From: Pagrus major
Taxonomy: Eukaryota > Chordata > Actinopteri > Spariformes > Sparidae
Direction: 5' to 3'
Assembly: GCF_040436345.1 (NCBI RefSeq)
Contig: NC_133221.1
Location: 28,441,008-28,505,007, forward strand
Length of the DNA: 64,000 nucleotides
This document shows, piece after piece, positions 50,679 to 59,723 of the stretch. The translations under genes were made by a program, and so were the position numbers. Within the stretch, counting starts at the first letter, position 1. The number at the start of each line of letters is the position of its first letter. The notes under the pieces are model-generated. The model was not told the origin of the DNA, ran no database searches, and saw only the letters and a list, made by a program, of their open reading frames with translations.

Positions 50679-50877
50679 ATTGAGCGTAGCGTTAGTTCTG
50701 GCAGGCCACGACGTCAAGCTCTAACTGCATAGCTGTCATCGCCGGCGCAGATCAGCTGATGGCTCAGCTGACTCTGCGTGCCCGCTCCCTATTGGGAAAT
50801 TGCATTAAGAGCGGGGTATTTAATCTGCTCTCACCCGACCCTCCTTCCTGCTTCCTCTGCTGCTGGCACTTTCGCAA
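50679..50877 (+). repeat. Split direct repeat A1
   Basis: Left end of the Ngaro-like element, beginning ATTGAGCGTAGCG. Repeated at 55,312-55,510 with one A/G difference (TCTCACCCG versus TCTCGCCCG). Confidence 0.95.
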
Positions 50878-50885
50878 GCTCCCGC

Positions 50886-53051
50886 ATGAAGAACATTTTG
50901 CTCGTTTTCGTATTTACCTTGTTGCTCCCGATGTCGTCGCCCCTCGTCCACGATGATGAAGACCCGTGGCAATCCGACGGCATCATGGTGGAGCCTCACC
51001 GAGTCTCTGAATCAGAGGAAGCCATCGACGAGGAGAGGGCTCCTTCTTCTCTCCGTCGAAGCTCTCGCCTAGCAGGAAAGGGTACCGGCCAAATCGCACC
51101 ATCAATCGATGACTGGCCGATTCCTAAACTGTTGGAGTTCCTGTTTTGTAGTGATGTTTCTGCTCCGGTCGGAGCGTCTCACCGGGAACTGTTTGCGCTG
51201 TTCCTGAACTGCGCTGGGTTTCCACCTGTAGTTCAGCGTCCTGTCTCCGCTCCTACTGTCTCCGCTCCTTCTGTCTCCGTTCCTTCTGCCGCCGCTCCTC
51301 CTGTCTCCGCTCCTCGGAAAGCGCAGTCAAAGCACAAACACTGGTCCCAGAACTCAGTAGTCGCTCCGACTCCAGCCGCTGCCCCGCCGGCCAAAAGAGC
51401 CAGAGCCCCGGCCACAGCAGTCGCCTCCTCAGCTCCGGCAAACGACGCCATCTTGGCAGCGCTGTCTTCTATTCAGTCTTCCCTTTCCAGCATGAATTCA
51501 AGGATCCAGACCTTAGAAGCCGCCGCCGTTCCATCCACCAGCTCTGCGTTCCAGGCCGCCGTGTTTACATCCCGGGAACCTGCTGCTGCTGCTGCCTCTT
51601 CCGCGACGCAGTTCAGTGACGTCACTCCGGCGCCCCTCGACGGCATCTCTATCCCGCGCAGGATTCTGGGTAGTGCAGTCCCAATCTCCACCGGTGTGCC
51701 ATTCTACCCTCCTGCTGCTGCCATCTCCTTCAATCTGAGAAACCAGATCCTTGCAGGTAATGATGTCAATTTAGTGAAAATCCTGCTGTGCTCAGATTTT
51801 AGTGACAAGCGTGTGGTAGATTGTGGTGATGTGTCTGTGATGCTAAAGGATAGTGACCCTAGACTTTCAAAGACCTTGACTCTAGCAGAATTTACTGTTG
51901 CTTTTGGTGTGTTCAGAGATGTAATCTGTGAGGTCTATCCATCCCGTCGAGCAGAATTGGACACCTATCTGGCCATCATTGCAGATCTTGCCTTAACATA
52001 CGGTGGAACTTTGTTCTATGAATATCATAAATCATTCTCTGCCAAGGCCGCCATGTTCATTCAGAGGTTTAACCAAAGACTGGACTGGTCTGTAGTCGAC
52101 CTGGCTCTAATCAGCAGGCACTGCACTGGTCGCCAAGCTCTCTCCTGCTCCATTTGTGGCTCTTTCTCGCACTCTCCCAATATGTGTCCCAAATCCGTGG
52201 CTATAGTTCATCCGCCGGCAGTCCCGCAATCCAATGAGACTAAGCTATTGTGGGGACAGTCATCCAAAGTCTGTGTGCCCCCGACGAACCCGCCTTGTGA
52301 GGAAGGAAAAGAAAAAATAAAACCTTCAACCCCAGTCAACGTGGCTGAGCTGGGCAAGGCTCTAAAGAAGCATCCAAACCGCTGCTTTGTCAATTATTTG
52401 CTTACCGGACTGGTTCAAGGATTCATGGCTGGGTTATTGTGGTTGCCTAAATTGTCTTTTTCTTGTAGCAATCTGCAGTCTGCTTTAAAAGAGCCTGAAG
52501 TTGTCGACACTCTGCTGGAAAAAGAAGTCAGGAAGGGTTTTATGATCGGTCCTCTGGATAAATCCCTTTTCCCCGTATCTCGCATAAACCCCATAGGTGT
52601 GGCTACCCGGAAATATTCTGGTAAAAAGCGTCTCATTATAGATTTATCAGCTCCTCATCATGATGAAGTCCAAAGTATTAACAGTCTCATTCCACTCCCG
52701 CCGTTCTCTCTGTATTATGCCTCAATCGACGATGCCATTAAGCTCATCAAACAAGCAGGTAGAAGAGCATGGTTATCAAAGGCCGACATCACAGATGCGT
52801 TTAAAGTCATGCCTTTGCACCCTTCCCAATGGCATCTGTTCGGCGTGAAATGGAGAGAGAAATTGTATTTTGCAGTTAGGCTCACTTTTGGGTGTCGCAG
52901 CAGTCCAAAAATCTTTGACACATTGTCTGAAGCTCTCTGCTGGATTCTCTTAAACAATTGCAAGCTGCCTTTCGTGCTTCACCTGTTAGACGATTTTTTT
53001 GCTCGTAGATTATCCTCATGCCAAGCCAGACCACGCAATCATCACTCTTAA
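50886..53051 (+). pseudogene. Ngaro-like Gag plus reverse transcriptase in one frame (frameshifted)
   Basis: The first plausible ATG is at 50,886, just after A1. A hydrophobic MKNILLVFVFTLLLP start is followed by a Ser/Pro/Ala-rich region with VSAP-type repeats (about 51,237-51,315). A zinc knuckle CSICGSFSHSPNMC starts at residue 421 (52,146-52,187). RT follows from about residue 500, with KADITDAFKVMPLHP and catalytic LLDD (D702, D703 at 52,989-52,994). Directly after, a run of seven Ts shifts the frame and a stop comes at 53,051. True RT sequence continues in the +1 frame from about 52,999. Gag and RT share one uninterrupted frame rather than two ORFs. Confidence 0.85.
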
Positions 53052-53922
53052 AGATACTTTCAAAAACCTGGGAGTCCCCTTATCTGAGGAGAAAACTTCA
53101 GGTCCACTTCAAGCCATCGAATTTCTAGGTATCAAACTAGACAGTGTCCTCATGCAAGCTTCCCTGCCTCTCGAGAAATTAAACCGCATCAGAGAAATTA
53201 TGAAGGAACAGGTTTCAAAGTCCATTTCAAAAAGAGATCTGCTCTCCCTCCTAGGTCATCTCAATTTCGCCATGCGCGTGATTCCTCAGGGCCGCTCATT
53301 CATATCCTGGCTTCTCGACCTCTCAAAGTCAGTTGAAAAGCTTCATGACACAGTAACTCTGGATGAAGGGTGCAGATCAGAGCTCCGGTTTTGGTCTTTG
53401 CTGCTCGAGAAATGGAATGGCATTTCATTTTTCTATAACGACAATACTGAATCATCTTTGGCCATTAGATTATTCACAGATGCAGCTCCTTCCGTGGGTT
53501 TTGGGGGGTTCTTTGATAATCAGTGGTTTGCTGATGTATGGCCAAAAGAATTGTCATCTCTGCCAGCTAGTGCTTCTTCCTCTGCGCTTATGGAAATATA
53601 CCCAATTGTTATAGCTTGTCTTCTCTGGGGGAAATCCTGGTCCAGGAGAAAAATTATTTTCTTTTGTGACAATGAAGCAGCTGTCCACATTATCAACAAA
53701 GGGCGTTCCTCTATTCCATTTATTAACAGATTTGTAAGACGCCTTACTTGGGCATCCGTGCTGGGGAACTTCATCATCCGCGCAGCGCACATTCCAGGAT
53801 TGGATAATAATATTGCTGATGCTCTGTCTCGATTTGAATTTCAGAAATTCCACAGACTGTGTCCGGAAGCTGCGCCCTCCAGCCTGCCTTGCCCCCCCTT
53901 CCACCATGCGGTGCTAGATTAG
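52999..53922 (+). pseudogene. Ngaro-like RT C-terminus and RNase H
   Basis: Continuation of the RT after the frameshift: VDYPHAKPDHAI, FLGIKLDS, then connection sequence. RNase H has its acidic residues in FTDAAPS, ALMEIYPI, FFCDNEAAVHII and DNNIADALSRFE. There is no initiator of its own. It would be translated only as a continuation of the upstream frame. Its 3' end overlaps the recombinase frame by about 64 bases. Confidence 0.87.
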
Positions 53923-53942
53923 ACAGCACCTTGCAAAAATAC

Positions 53943-54890
53943 ATGCTGTCAGCTGCTGGCTATATGCGTTCTGGTTTAGCGAAGTCTACATTAAAATTGT
54001 ATGACTCTGCATGGTCCTATTTCACAGCATTTTGTTTCTCTTTCTCTGTTGCAATTCTTCCTATAAGTATTCCCATTGTATGTGCTTTTCTGGTTCACTG
54101 CTTTGAGTCCCGCAAAATGCAGCCGTCCTCCATCAAAGGCCTCCTCGCAGGTGTCCAGTTTCACCTGCGTTGCCTGGACCCGTCCTCCAACAGCTTACTA
54201 GAAAATCCATCCATTAAGCTTCTGCTAAACGGCTTTAAAAGAGAGAAACCTCAAGGCAATGACATCCGTCTCCCTTTTACTCCTCCACTTCTGCACAAGT
54301 TAATCACTCACTTAAGGAACGGGTGCTTTGGTCCATATACAGACTCACTGTTAGAAACTGTTTTCCTCATAGCTTTTTATGGGTTCTTAAGGTGCGGAGA
54401 ATTCACTACACGCTCACGATCTTTTGATCCTTCACAAGACCTCACCATAGGCGATGTATCAGTTCACAGTCACTACTTTTGTATCCTCTTAAAACATTCT
54501 AAAACTGACAGAGATAGAAGGGGAACATCAGTCATCATTTCTCAAACTAACTCTGATTTCTGTCCATTGTCTTCCATGGTCCGCTATCTGAAAAGCCGTG
54601 CCCAAGCCAGCCCTCAGGAGCCGCTGTTCGTCACGGAGAGAGGGGAGCCCCTGTCACGAGCCTGGTTCGCCTCTCGCCTCCGCCTCCTTTGCCAACTCTG
54701 CGGTCTCCCTCCGGAACGCTACACGCCTCATTCGTTCCGCATAGGAGCAGCTACGACAGCAGCAATGGTCGCTCCTGTGGCCACCCTGAAAGCTATGGGC
54801 AGGTGGTCTTCTTCTGCTTTCAATCGTTACGTGCGTCCTGGCAATAAAGCCATCCTAGATGCTCAAAAAGCCATGAGCCTCTCACTGTAA
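53943..54890 (+). CDS. Tyrosine recombinase of the Ngaro-like element
   Basis: Integrates the circular DNA form of the element by site-specific recombination. The first ATG of the frame is at 53,943 (MLSAAGYM), giving 315 residues. The frame itself is open from 53,859, overlapping RNase H, so translation by frameshift or reinitiation is possible. Catalytic signature: FYGFLRCGEF (first Arg), HSKTD (Lys), PHSFRIGAAT (HxxR), LKAMGRW (Trp at the second-His position) and FNRYVR (nucleophilic Tyr). An N-terminal SAM-like core-binding region (YDSAWSYFTAFC) precedes these. The frame looks intact. Confidence 0.88.
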   Translation: MLSAAGYMRSGLAKSTLKLYDSAWSYFTAFCFSFSVAILPISIPIVCAFLVHCFESRKMQPSSIKGLLAGVQFHLRCLDPSSNSLLENPSIKLLLNGFKREKPQGNDIRLPFTPPLLHKLITHLRNGCFGPYTDSLLETVFLIAFYGFLRCGEFTTRSRSFDPSQDLTIGDVSVHSHYFCILLKHSKTDRDRRGTSVIISQTNSDFCPLSSMVRYLKSRAQASPQEPLFVTERGEPLSRAWFASRLRLLCQLCGLPPERYTPHSFRIGAATTAAMVAPVATLKAMGRWSSSAFNRYVRPGNKAILDAQKAMSLSL

Positions 54891-55116
54891 TTCTTGATAT
54901 AATAAATATTCATTCATAGGCATGATTGGTTACGTCTATATTATTATATTATTATTATATTGTTATTACTATATTATTGTATTATCATCGTTATTATTAA
55001 GAGGCAGCGTGTGGCTTATTCCCTATTAAATTGTATACAAATTATTTCCATCCTAGATAGCTTCCTGGCATCTCTTGTAGCAGAGGTTCCAGGATTTGCC
55101 GGTATGGTCGTTTTGG
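54891..55116 (+). other. 3' non-coding region of the Ngaro-like element
   Basis: Sequence between the recombinase stop and B1, with an ATT-rich tract at about 54,938-55,000. No gene. Confidence 0.6.
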
Positions 55117-55311
55117 GGGTTTTCTTTTGCTGCTGCGCTCCCTGCTTATGCCGTTCATGATGGCTCGTGAAGGGCAGGAAGGTGCTCTTCCTGCCTCAGG
55201 CTTTCCACGCAAGCGCGTGGAAGAGCAGGGGGCCCCAGAACAGTATCACACCGCCAAATAAAACTGTGCAAGTAAATAAAGATTATTTTGACAAAAGTGG
55301 TCCTGACTGAA
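55117..55311 (+). repeat. Split direct repeat B1
   Basis: 195 bp beginning GGGTTTTCTTTTGCTGCTGC, with two hairpins (55,173-55,195: 9-bp stem, 5-base loop; 55,203-55,222: 8-bp stem, 4-base loop) and AATAAA motifs near its end. Ends CTGACTGAA, directly joined to A2. Confidence 0.93.
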
Positions 55312-55510
55312 ATTGAGCGTAGCGTTAGTTCTGGCAGGCCACGACGTCAAGCTCTAACTGCATAGCTGTCATCGCCGGCGCAGATCAGCTGATGGCTCAG
55401 CTGACTCTGCGTGCCCGCTCCCTATTGGGAAATTGCATTAAGAGCGGGGTATTTAATCTGCTCTCGCCCGACCCTCCTTCCTGCTTCCTCTGCTGCTGGC
55501 ACTTTCGCAA
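55312..55510 (+). repeat. Split direct repeat A2
   Basis: Second copy of A1, directly following B1. The B1/A2 junction reproduces a joined right-end/left-end sequence, as in a circular intermediate. Confidence 0.95.
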
Positions 55511-55563
55511 CCCACCTCCACCCCAGCTCCTCCTGTATTCATGTTGGTTGCTCTGCTCTGTCT
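55511..55563 (+). other. Spacer between A2 and B2
   Basis: 53 bp unique to this position, separating A2 from B2. Confidence 0.85.
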
Positions 55564-55758
55564 GGGTTTTCTTTTGCTGCTGCGCTCCCTGCTTATGCCG
55601 TTCATGATGGCTCGTGAAGGGCAGGAAGGTGCTCTTCCTGCCTCAGGCTTTCCACGCAAGCGCGTGGAAGAGCAGGGGGCCCCAGAACAGTATCATACCG
55701 CCAAATAAAACTGTGCAAGTAAATAAAGATTATTTTGACAAAAGTGGTCCTGACTGAA
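55564..55758 (+). repeat. Split direct repeat B2 (right end)
   Basis: Second copy of B1 (one C/T difference at TATCACACC/TATCATACC). The hairpins recur at 55,620-55,642 and 55,650-55,669. The last bases, CTGACTGAA, join the chromovirus RT codon at 55,759. Confidence 0.95.
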
Positions 55759-56799
55759 CTAGATTTACGCAATGCTTACCATTTAATCAGGATCAGAGAG
55801 GGGGATGAATGGAAAACAGGGTTTAACACTCCTAGCGGCCACTATGAGTACTTGGTCATGCCTTTCGGACTCACTAATGCCCCAGCCGTGTTCCAAGCCA
55901 TGATCAATGATGTGCTCCGGGACTTTTTAGACCGATTTGTCTATGTTTACTTGGATGACATTCTCATTTACTCACCCGATCTAGAAACTCACAAAAATCA
56001 TGTATCCCAGGTTCTCCAACGTCTGCTAGAAAACAAGCTCTATGTTAAGGCAGAAAAAAGTGAGTTTCATGCCGACACCATCTCTTTCCTGGGCTTCATC
56101 GTAGCCCCTGGAAAGGTGCAGATGGATCCGGCTAAAGTGAGCGCAATAGCAGCTCCGCTCCATGCACTCACCTCTACGAAGGTGCGCTTCCTCTGGTCCC
56201 CGGAGGCGGAGGCAGCCTTTCAGCACCTCAAGACCCGCTTCACCACGGCTCCCATCCTCACGATGCCTGATCCCCAGCGGCAGTTTGTGGTCGAGGTGGA
56301 CGCCTCCAACGAGGGGATAGGAGCGGTCCTGTCCCAGCGGTCTGCACAGGACGGGAAGGTGTATCCCTGCGCCTTCTTGTCGCGGCGTTTGTCCCGAGCG
56401 GAGCGGAACTATGACGTCGGCAACCGGGAGCTGTTGGCGGTCAAGCTGGCCCTGGAGGAGTGGAGGCACTGGCTTGAGGGAGCTGAACACCCGTTTATCG
56501 TCTGGACCGACCATAAAAACCTGGAATACATACGTAAAGCCAAGAGACTAAATTCTCGCCAGGCAAGGTGGGGGCTTTTTTTTAACCGCTTCTCTTTCTC
56601 CCTCTCTTACAGGCCGGGGTCCCAGAACGTCAAACCCGACGCCCTGTCACGTCTCTACGACCCCGAGCCTGTTGCCAAAGAACCAGAGCCAATCCTTCCA
56701 CGAACCTGTGTGGTTGGAGCGGTAATTTGGCAGATAGAAAAGGAGGTTAAGCAGGCAAACGGTGAGAGTCCGCCACCTAGTGGGTGCCCTGAAAATTGA
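55759..56799 (+). pseudogene. pol: Chromovirus pol: rest of RT and RNase H
   Basis: Resumes RT with [12 protein letters not shown], then [14 protein letters not shown], the catalytic YLDD at 55,948-55,959 (in [12 protein letters not shown]) and the thumb [15 protein letters not shown]. RNase H follows: [39 protein letters not shown] and PDALSR. A TGA at 56,797-56,799 ends the frame, and the downstream codons continue in the same frame as integrase. The stop is one CpG transition away from CGA (Arg). Confidence 0.9.
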
Positions 56800-58140
56800 T
56801 TGTTTGTCCCGGCTGAGCTGCGCCCACAGGTGATCCACTGGGCTCACACCTCGCTGCTTTCCTGTCATCCGGGGGTTCGGCGGACTGTGTTCGCCATCTC
56901 TCGGAGGTTCTGGTGGCGGTCCATGGAAAAAGAGGTCCAGGAGTACGTCGAGGCTTGTTCGGTCTGCGCCAGGAATAAAACGTCCTCCGGGCCACGGATG
57001 GGACTCCTACAACCGCTCCCCATCCCCTCCAGACCATGGGCCGACATCTCCATGGACTTTGTCACGGGGCTCCCGGTCTCCCAAGGTAACACCACGGTTC
57101 TTACGGTGGTGGACAGATTTTCTAAAATGACAAGATTCATAGCCTTGCCCAAATTACCTTCAGCCAAAGAGACAGCTGAAATTATGATTAACCATGTCTT
57201 CAGAATCCACGGTTTTCCTAGGGACATCGTTTCCGACCGGGGGCCCCAGTTCGTATCATGTTTCTGGAAGGAGTTTTGTCGGCTCATCGGGGCCACGGCT
57301 AGTCTCACGTCAGGCTATCACCCGGAGGCCAACGGCCAGACCGAACGGCTCAACCAACAGCTGGAAACCGGTCTCAGATGTCTGGTGTCCCAAAACCCCT
57401 CGACCTGGAGCCGGCACTTGGTCTGGGTCGAATATGCCCACAACTCCCTCCCCACCTCAGCCACAGGTTTCTCACCATTCAAATGTGTATATGGTAACGA
57501 GCCGCCTGTCTTCGCAGACCAGGAACCGGAGGTGTCGGTGCCCTCCGCCCATGCCATGATCCGCCGTTGCCGACGTATCTGGGCGGCCGCCCGGCAGCTC
57601 CTCATCCGCCAGGGAGACCGGGTCAAGAGGGCCGCGGACCGGAGACGACGACCCGCTCCTGCATACCAGCCGGGCCAGAGGGTGTGGCTCTCAGCCAAGA
57701 ACCTCCACCTCAAAGCCCTCTCCCGGAAGCTGGCGCCGCGCTTCGTGGGACCTTTCCCCATCACCAAGATTATCGGACCCGCAGCGGTTCGCCTTCGTCT
57801 GCCCCGCTCTCTCCGTGTCCATCCCACCTTCCATGTCAGTCAGGTCAAACCGGTCAAGGAGAGCCCCATGGTCCCGACCCCCCCGCCCCCTCCTCCCCCG
57901 GAAGTGGTAGACGGGGGTCCCGTCTACAAAGTCAAGAGGCTACTGGCTGTGCGCAACCGGGGTCGGGGCAAGCAGTACCTGGTGGACTGGGAGGGGTACG
58001 GACCGGAGGAGCGACAATGGGTCCCCTCCCGGTTCATACTGGATCGGTCCCTCATAGATGACTTCGTGAGGGCCCATCCTGAACTTCCTGGGCCGTCAAG
58101 AGTCGGCCCTTGGGGGGGGGGTACTGTCACACCGCAGTGA
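56800..58140 (+). pseudogene. pol: Chromovirus pol: integrase with chromodomain
   Basis: Same frame as the RT/RNase H part, cut from it by one TGA. HHCC zinc-binding region at the start ([21 protein letters not shown]). DDE catalytic core: Asp in SMDFVTGLP, Asp in IVSDRGPQF and Glu in [21 protein letters not shown]-type motif ([10 protein letters not shown]) lies near 57,740-57,780. The chromodomain (PVYKVKRLL...[17 protein letters not shown]) spans about 57,920-58,040. Chromodomains of this group are thought to steer integration by binding histone marks. The frame runs through the polypurine tract and stops at a TGA 14-16 bases inside the 3' LTR. Confidence 0.92.
58112..58121 (+). other. Polypurine tract of the chromovirus
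   Basis: Ten consecutive Gs, three bases before the 3' LTR. It is the expected plus-strand primer site. Confidence 0.75.
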
Positions 58141-58850
58141 GGTTGTCTCGTCTTGGGTTATTGTCTGGTCATTTCCTGTTTTATTTTGAAAATCTAACTC
58201 TCCTCTCGTTTCAGATCACTTGCCCTTCCTCTTGTGTCACCTGCCCGTCTCCCTGATTCCTGATTGTGTCCACCTGTGTCCCATTTCCCTCATGTGTTTA
58301 AAAGTCTGCGTTCCCCTTTGTCTTGTGCCAAAGTGTCTCGTTCCATGTCCGACCACAGAAGCCTAACCATAGTCCTGATTCAAAGCCACAGCGTATTCGT
58401 GAGTTTTTGTTGTTTCCTCGTGAGAGTGATTTTCTGTTAAATTTTCATAGTCATTAGTTCAGTCCTTTTGTCAGCCTCCTTTGTGAGTGATTTTCTGTTC
58501 ATGGTTTTTATGGTTAATGTTTTGAAGCCTTTTGATTTCCTCCTTGTGAGTGATTTTGATTTTGATAGATTTTGTACTTCGAGTTTCCTCCTTGTGAGTG
58601 ATTTTGATTTTGATAAACTTTGTACTTCGAGTTTCCTCCTTAAGAGTGATTTTGATTTTGATAACCAGTTTTCCTCCCTAGGAGTGATTTTTGTTTTAGC
58701 CTAGTTTTTCCCTCCCGATAGACCCTCTTAGAGTAATTTTCACAGCACTATTGTTTTGAAATCACTCTCTCGAGAGCCTTGTCTAAACTCAATAAAAATC
58801 GCTCACTGACACCTCAGCAATTGAGTCCTGTATTGAGTCTCGGCCTGACA
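58125..58850 (+). repeat. 3' LTR of the chromovirus (726 bp)
   Basis: Same as the 5' LTR but with two rather than three full 48-bp units (58,536-58,583 and 58,584-58,631). The GCCAAAGTGT self-priming segment is at 58,327-58,336. Confidence 0.95.
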
Positions 58851-59095
58851 CAGCCACCTAAATGTGCCTATTTATTTCAAGGTCCATGCATTATTCCTTG
58901 AAAAATTAAAGAAAATCTTAAAAAAAAAGGACAGGTTAAAAACAAAGTTAGAAAAAAGTCCTGGATCCGTCCCTTTATCTGGATCTGCACCAGAAGTAAA
59001 TACTCTGGGCCGAGAACATCCTCCATCCAAGTTTAATGGAAATAGGTTCAGTGGTTTTTGTGTAGTCCTGCTGACAAACTAACCAACAAACGGCT
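58851..59095 (+). repeat. Old interspersed repeat, right half
   Basis: Starts with the CAGCC target duplication. Contains GTCCTGGATCCGTCC and ends TTTTTGTGTAGTCCTGCTGA plus ACAAACTAACCAACAAACGG, matching the right part of the 38,700-38,960 copy. Confidence 0.65.
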
Positions 59096-59618
59096 TTAGA
59101 AGCAGACACAAAGCAAGTAAAGCATCAATAGTGTTGAAGATTTCACCCGGTAAAGTCACTAACCTACATCTTCATAATGGATGATACGCTGTACCAATCA
59201 CTCTAAGAAAGAGGATTACATGGAAGTCGTGCCTGTAATTCGTGCATGGTGTCACAACGGCTAGGATTAATGTGGATAATAAATTAATCCAGTGCAACAG
59301 TATAGTTCATTAATGGGTTTTTTTTTCAATCATTTTGGACAACAATGGCACAGAAGAAGGTCAGACTTTAGAAACACAGACAATACTCTCATCACGGCCA
59401 ATCTGATCCTCTAAGCTGCTGTTGATATCATTGTTACCATAGATACCACTCACTTACTACACACTATCAATATGAAAATGCAGGCGTACCTTCTTGCCTT
59501 TGACATATTTTTTCATAGTGGGTGTTATGAGGACAAAGTCTAAGCAGGAAGGCTAAAGGTAAGAATGTAATATAGATATGAGAGGAGTGGCAGGAAGGAC
59601 TATTACCTTTCAGAGTGA
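59096..59618. other. Upstream region of keratin gene 2
   Basis: No coding signal or repeat recognised. Promoter-proximal to the next gene. Confidence 0.4.
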
Positions 59619-59626
59619 TATATAAG
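59619..59626 (+). promoter_or_regulatory. TATA box of keratin gene 2
   Basis: TATATAAG, 105 bases before the ATG. Expected transcription start near 59,650. Confidence 0.75.
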
Positions 59627-59723
59627 ACCGTGGGACTCTCCTCCGTCCTCCACTCTCAGCTGCCCAACCGTCTGTGCCAGGACACACTTCTGTCTCTGAT
59701 TGATCAGCACACTTCTTTTAGCA

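Larger units (their letters stand above)
50679..55758 (+). mobile_element. Ngaro-like tyrosine-recombinase retrotransposon
   Basis: This is a 5,080-bp insert with the split direct repeat layout A1 - coding - B1A2 - spacer - B2. A1 and A2 are 199 bp (one mismatch seen). B1 and B2 are 195 bp (one mismatch seen). Coding order: Gag-like region with CX2CX4HX4C knuckle, RT, RNase H, tyrosine recombinase, with no room for the methylase domain found in DIRS and PAT elements. No LTRs, integrase or target duplication. These features define Ngaro-type elements. One frameshift breaks its RT, so this copy is non-autonomous. Confidence 0.88.
48102..58850 (+). mobile_element. Chromovirus (Ty3/Gypsy, Tf1/sushi-like) LTR retrotransposon, split by a nested element
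   Basis: Two LTRs begin TGTCA and end TGACA, flanked by the 5-bp duplication CAGCC (48,097-48,101 and 58,851-58,855). Order: LTR, 16-base leader, Gag with zinc knuckle, aspartic protease, reverse transcriptase (interrupted), RNase H, integrase with HHCC and DDE motifs, chromodomain, ten-G polypurine tract, LTR. A C-terminal chromodomain and a self-complementary primer site place it with Tf1/sushi chromoviruses. Net length without the insert is about 5.67 kb. This copy is defective: a frame change between protease and RT, a 5,080-bp insertion in RT, and an in-frame TGA before integrase. Confidence 0.95.

Noticed and set aside
50352..50732. Chimeric protein of chromovirus RT and the Ngaro-like left end
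   Set aside because: The frame merely reads 17 codons into the insert before a stop. It is a product of the insertion, not a designed fusion.
53859..53942. DIRS/PAT-type methylase domain between RNase H and recombinase
   Set aside because: RNase H and recombinase frames overlap, leaving no room. This favours Ngaro over DIRS or PAT.
59700..59723. Upstream TTG start adding eight residues to keratin gene 2
   Set aside because: Non-ATG start. The ATG at 59,724 gives a normal keratin head and a suitable distance from the TATA box.
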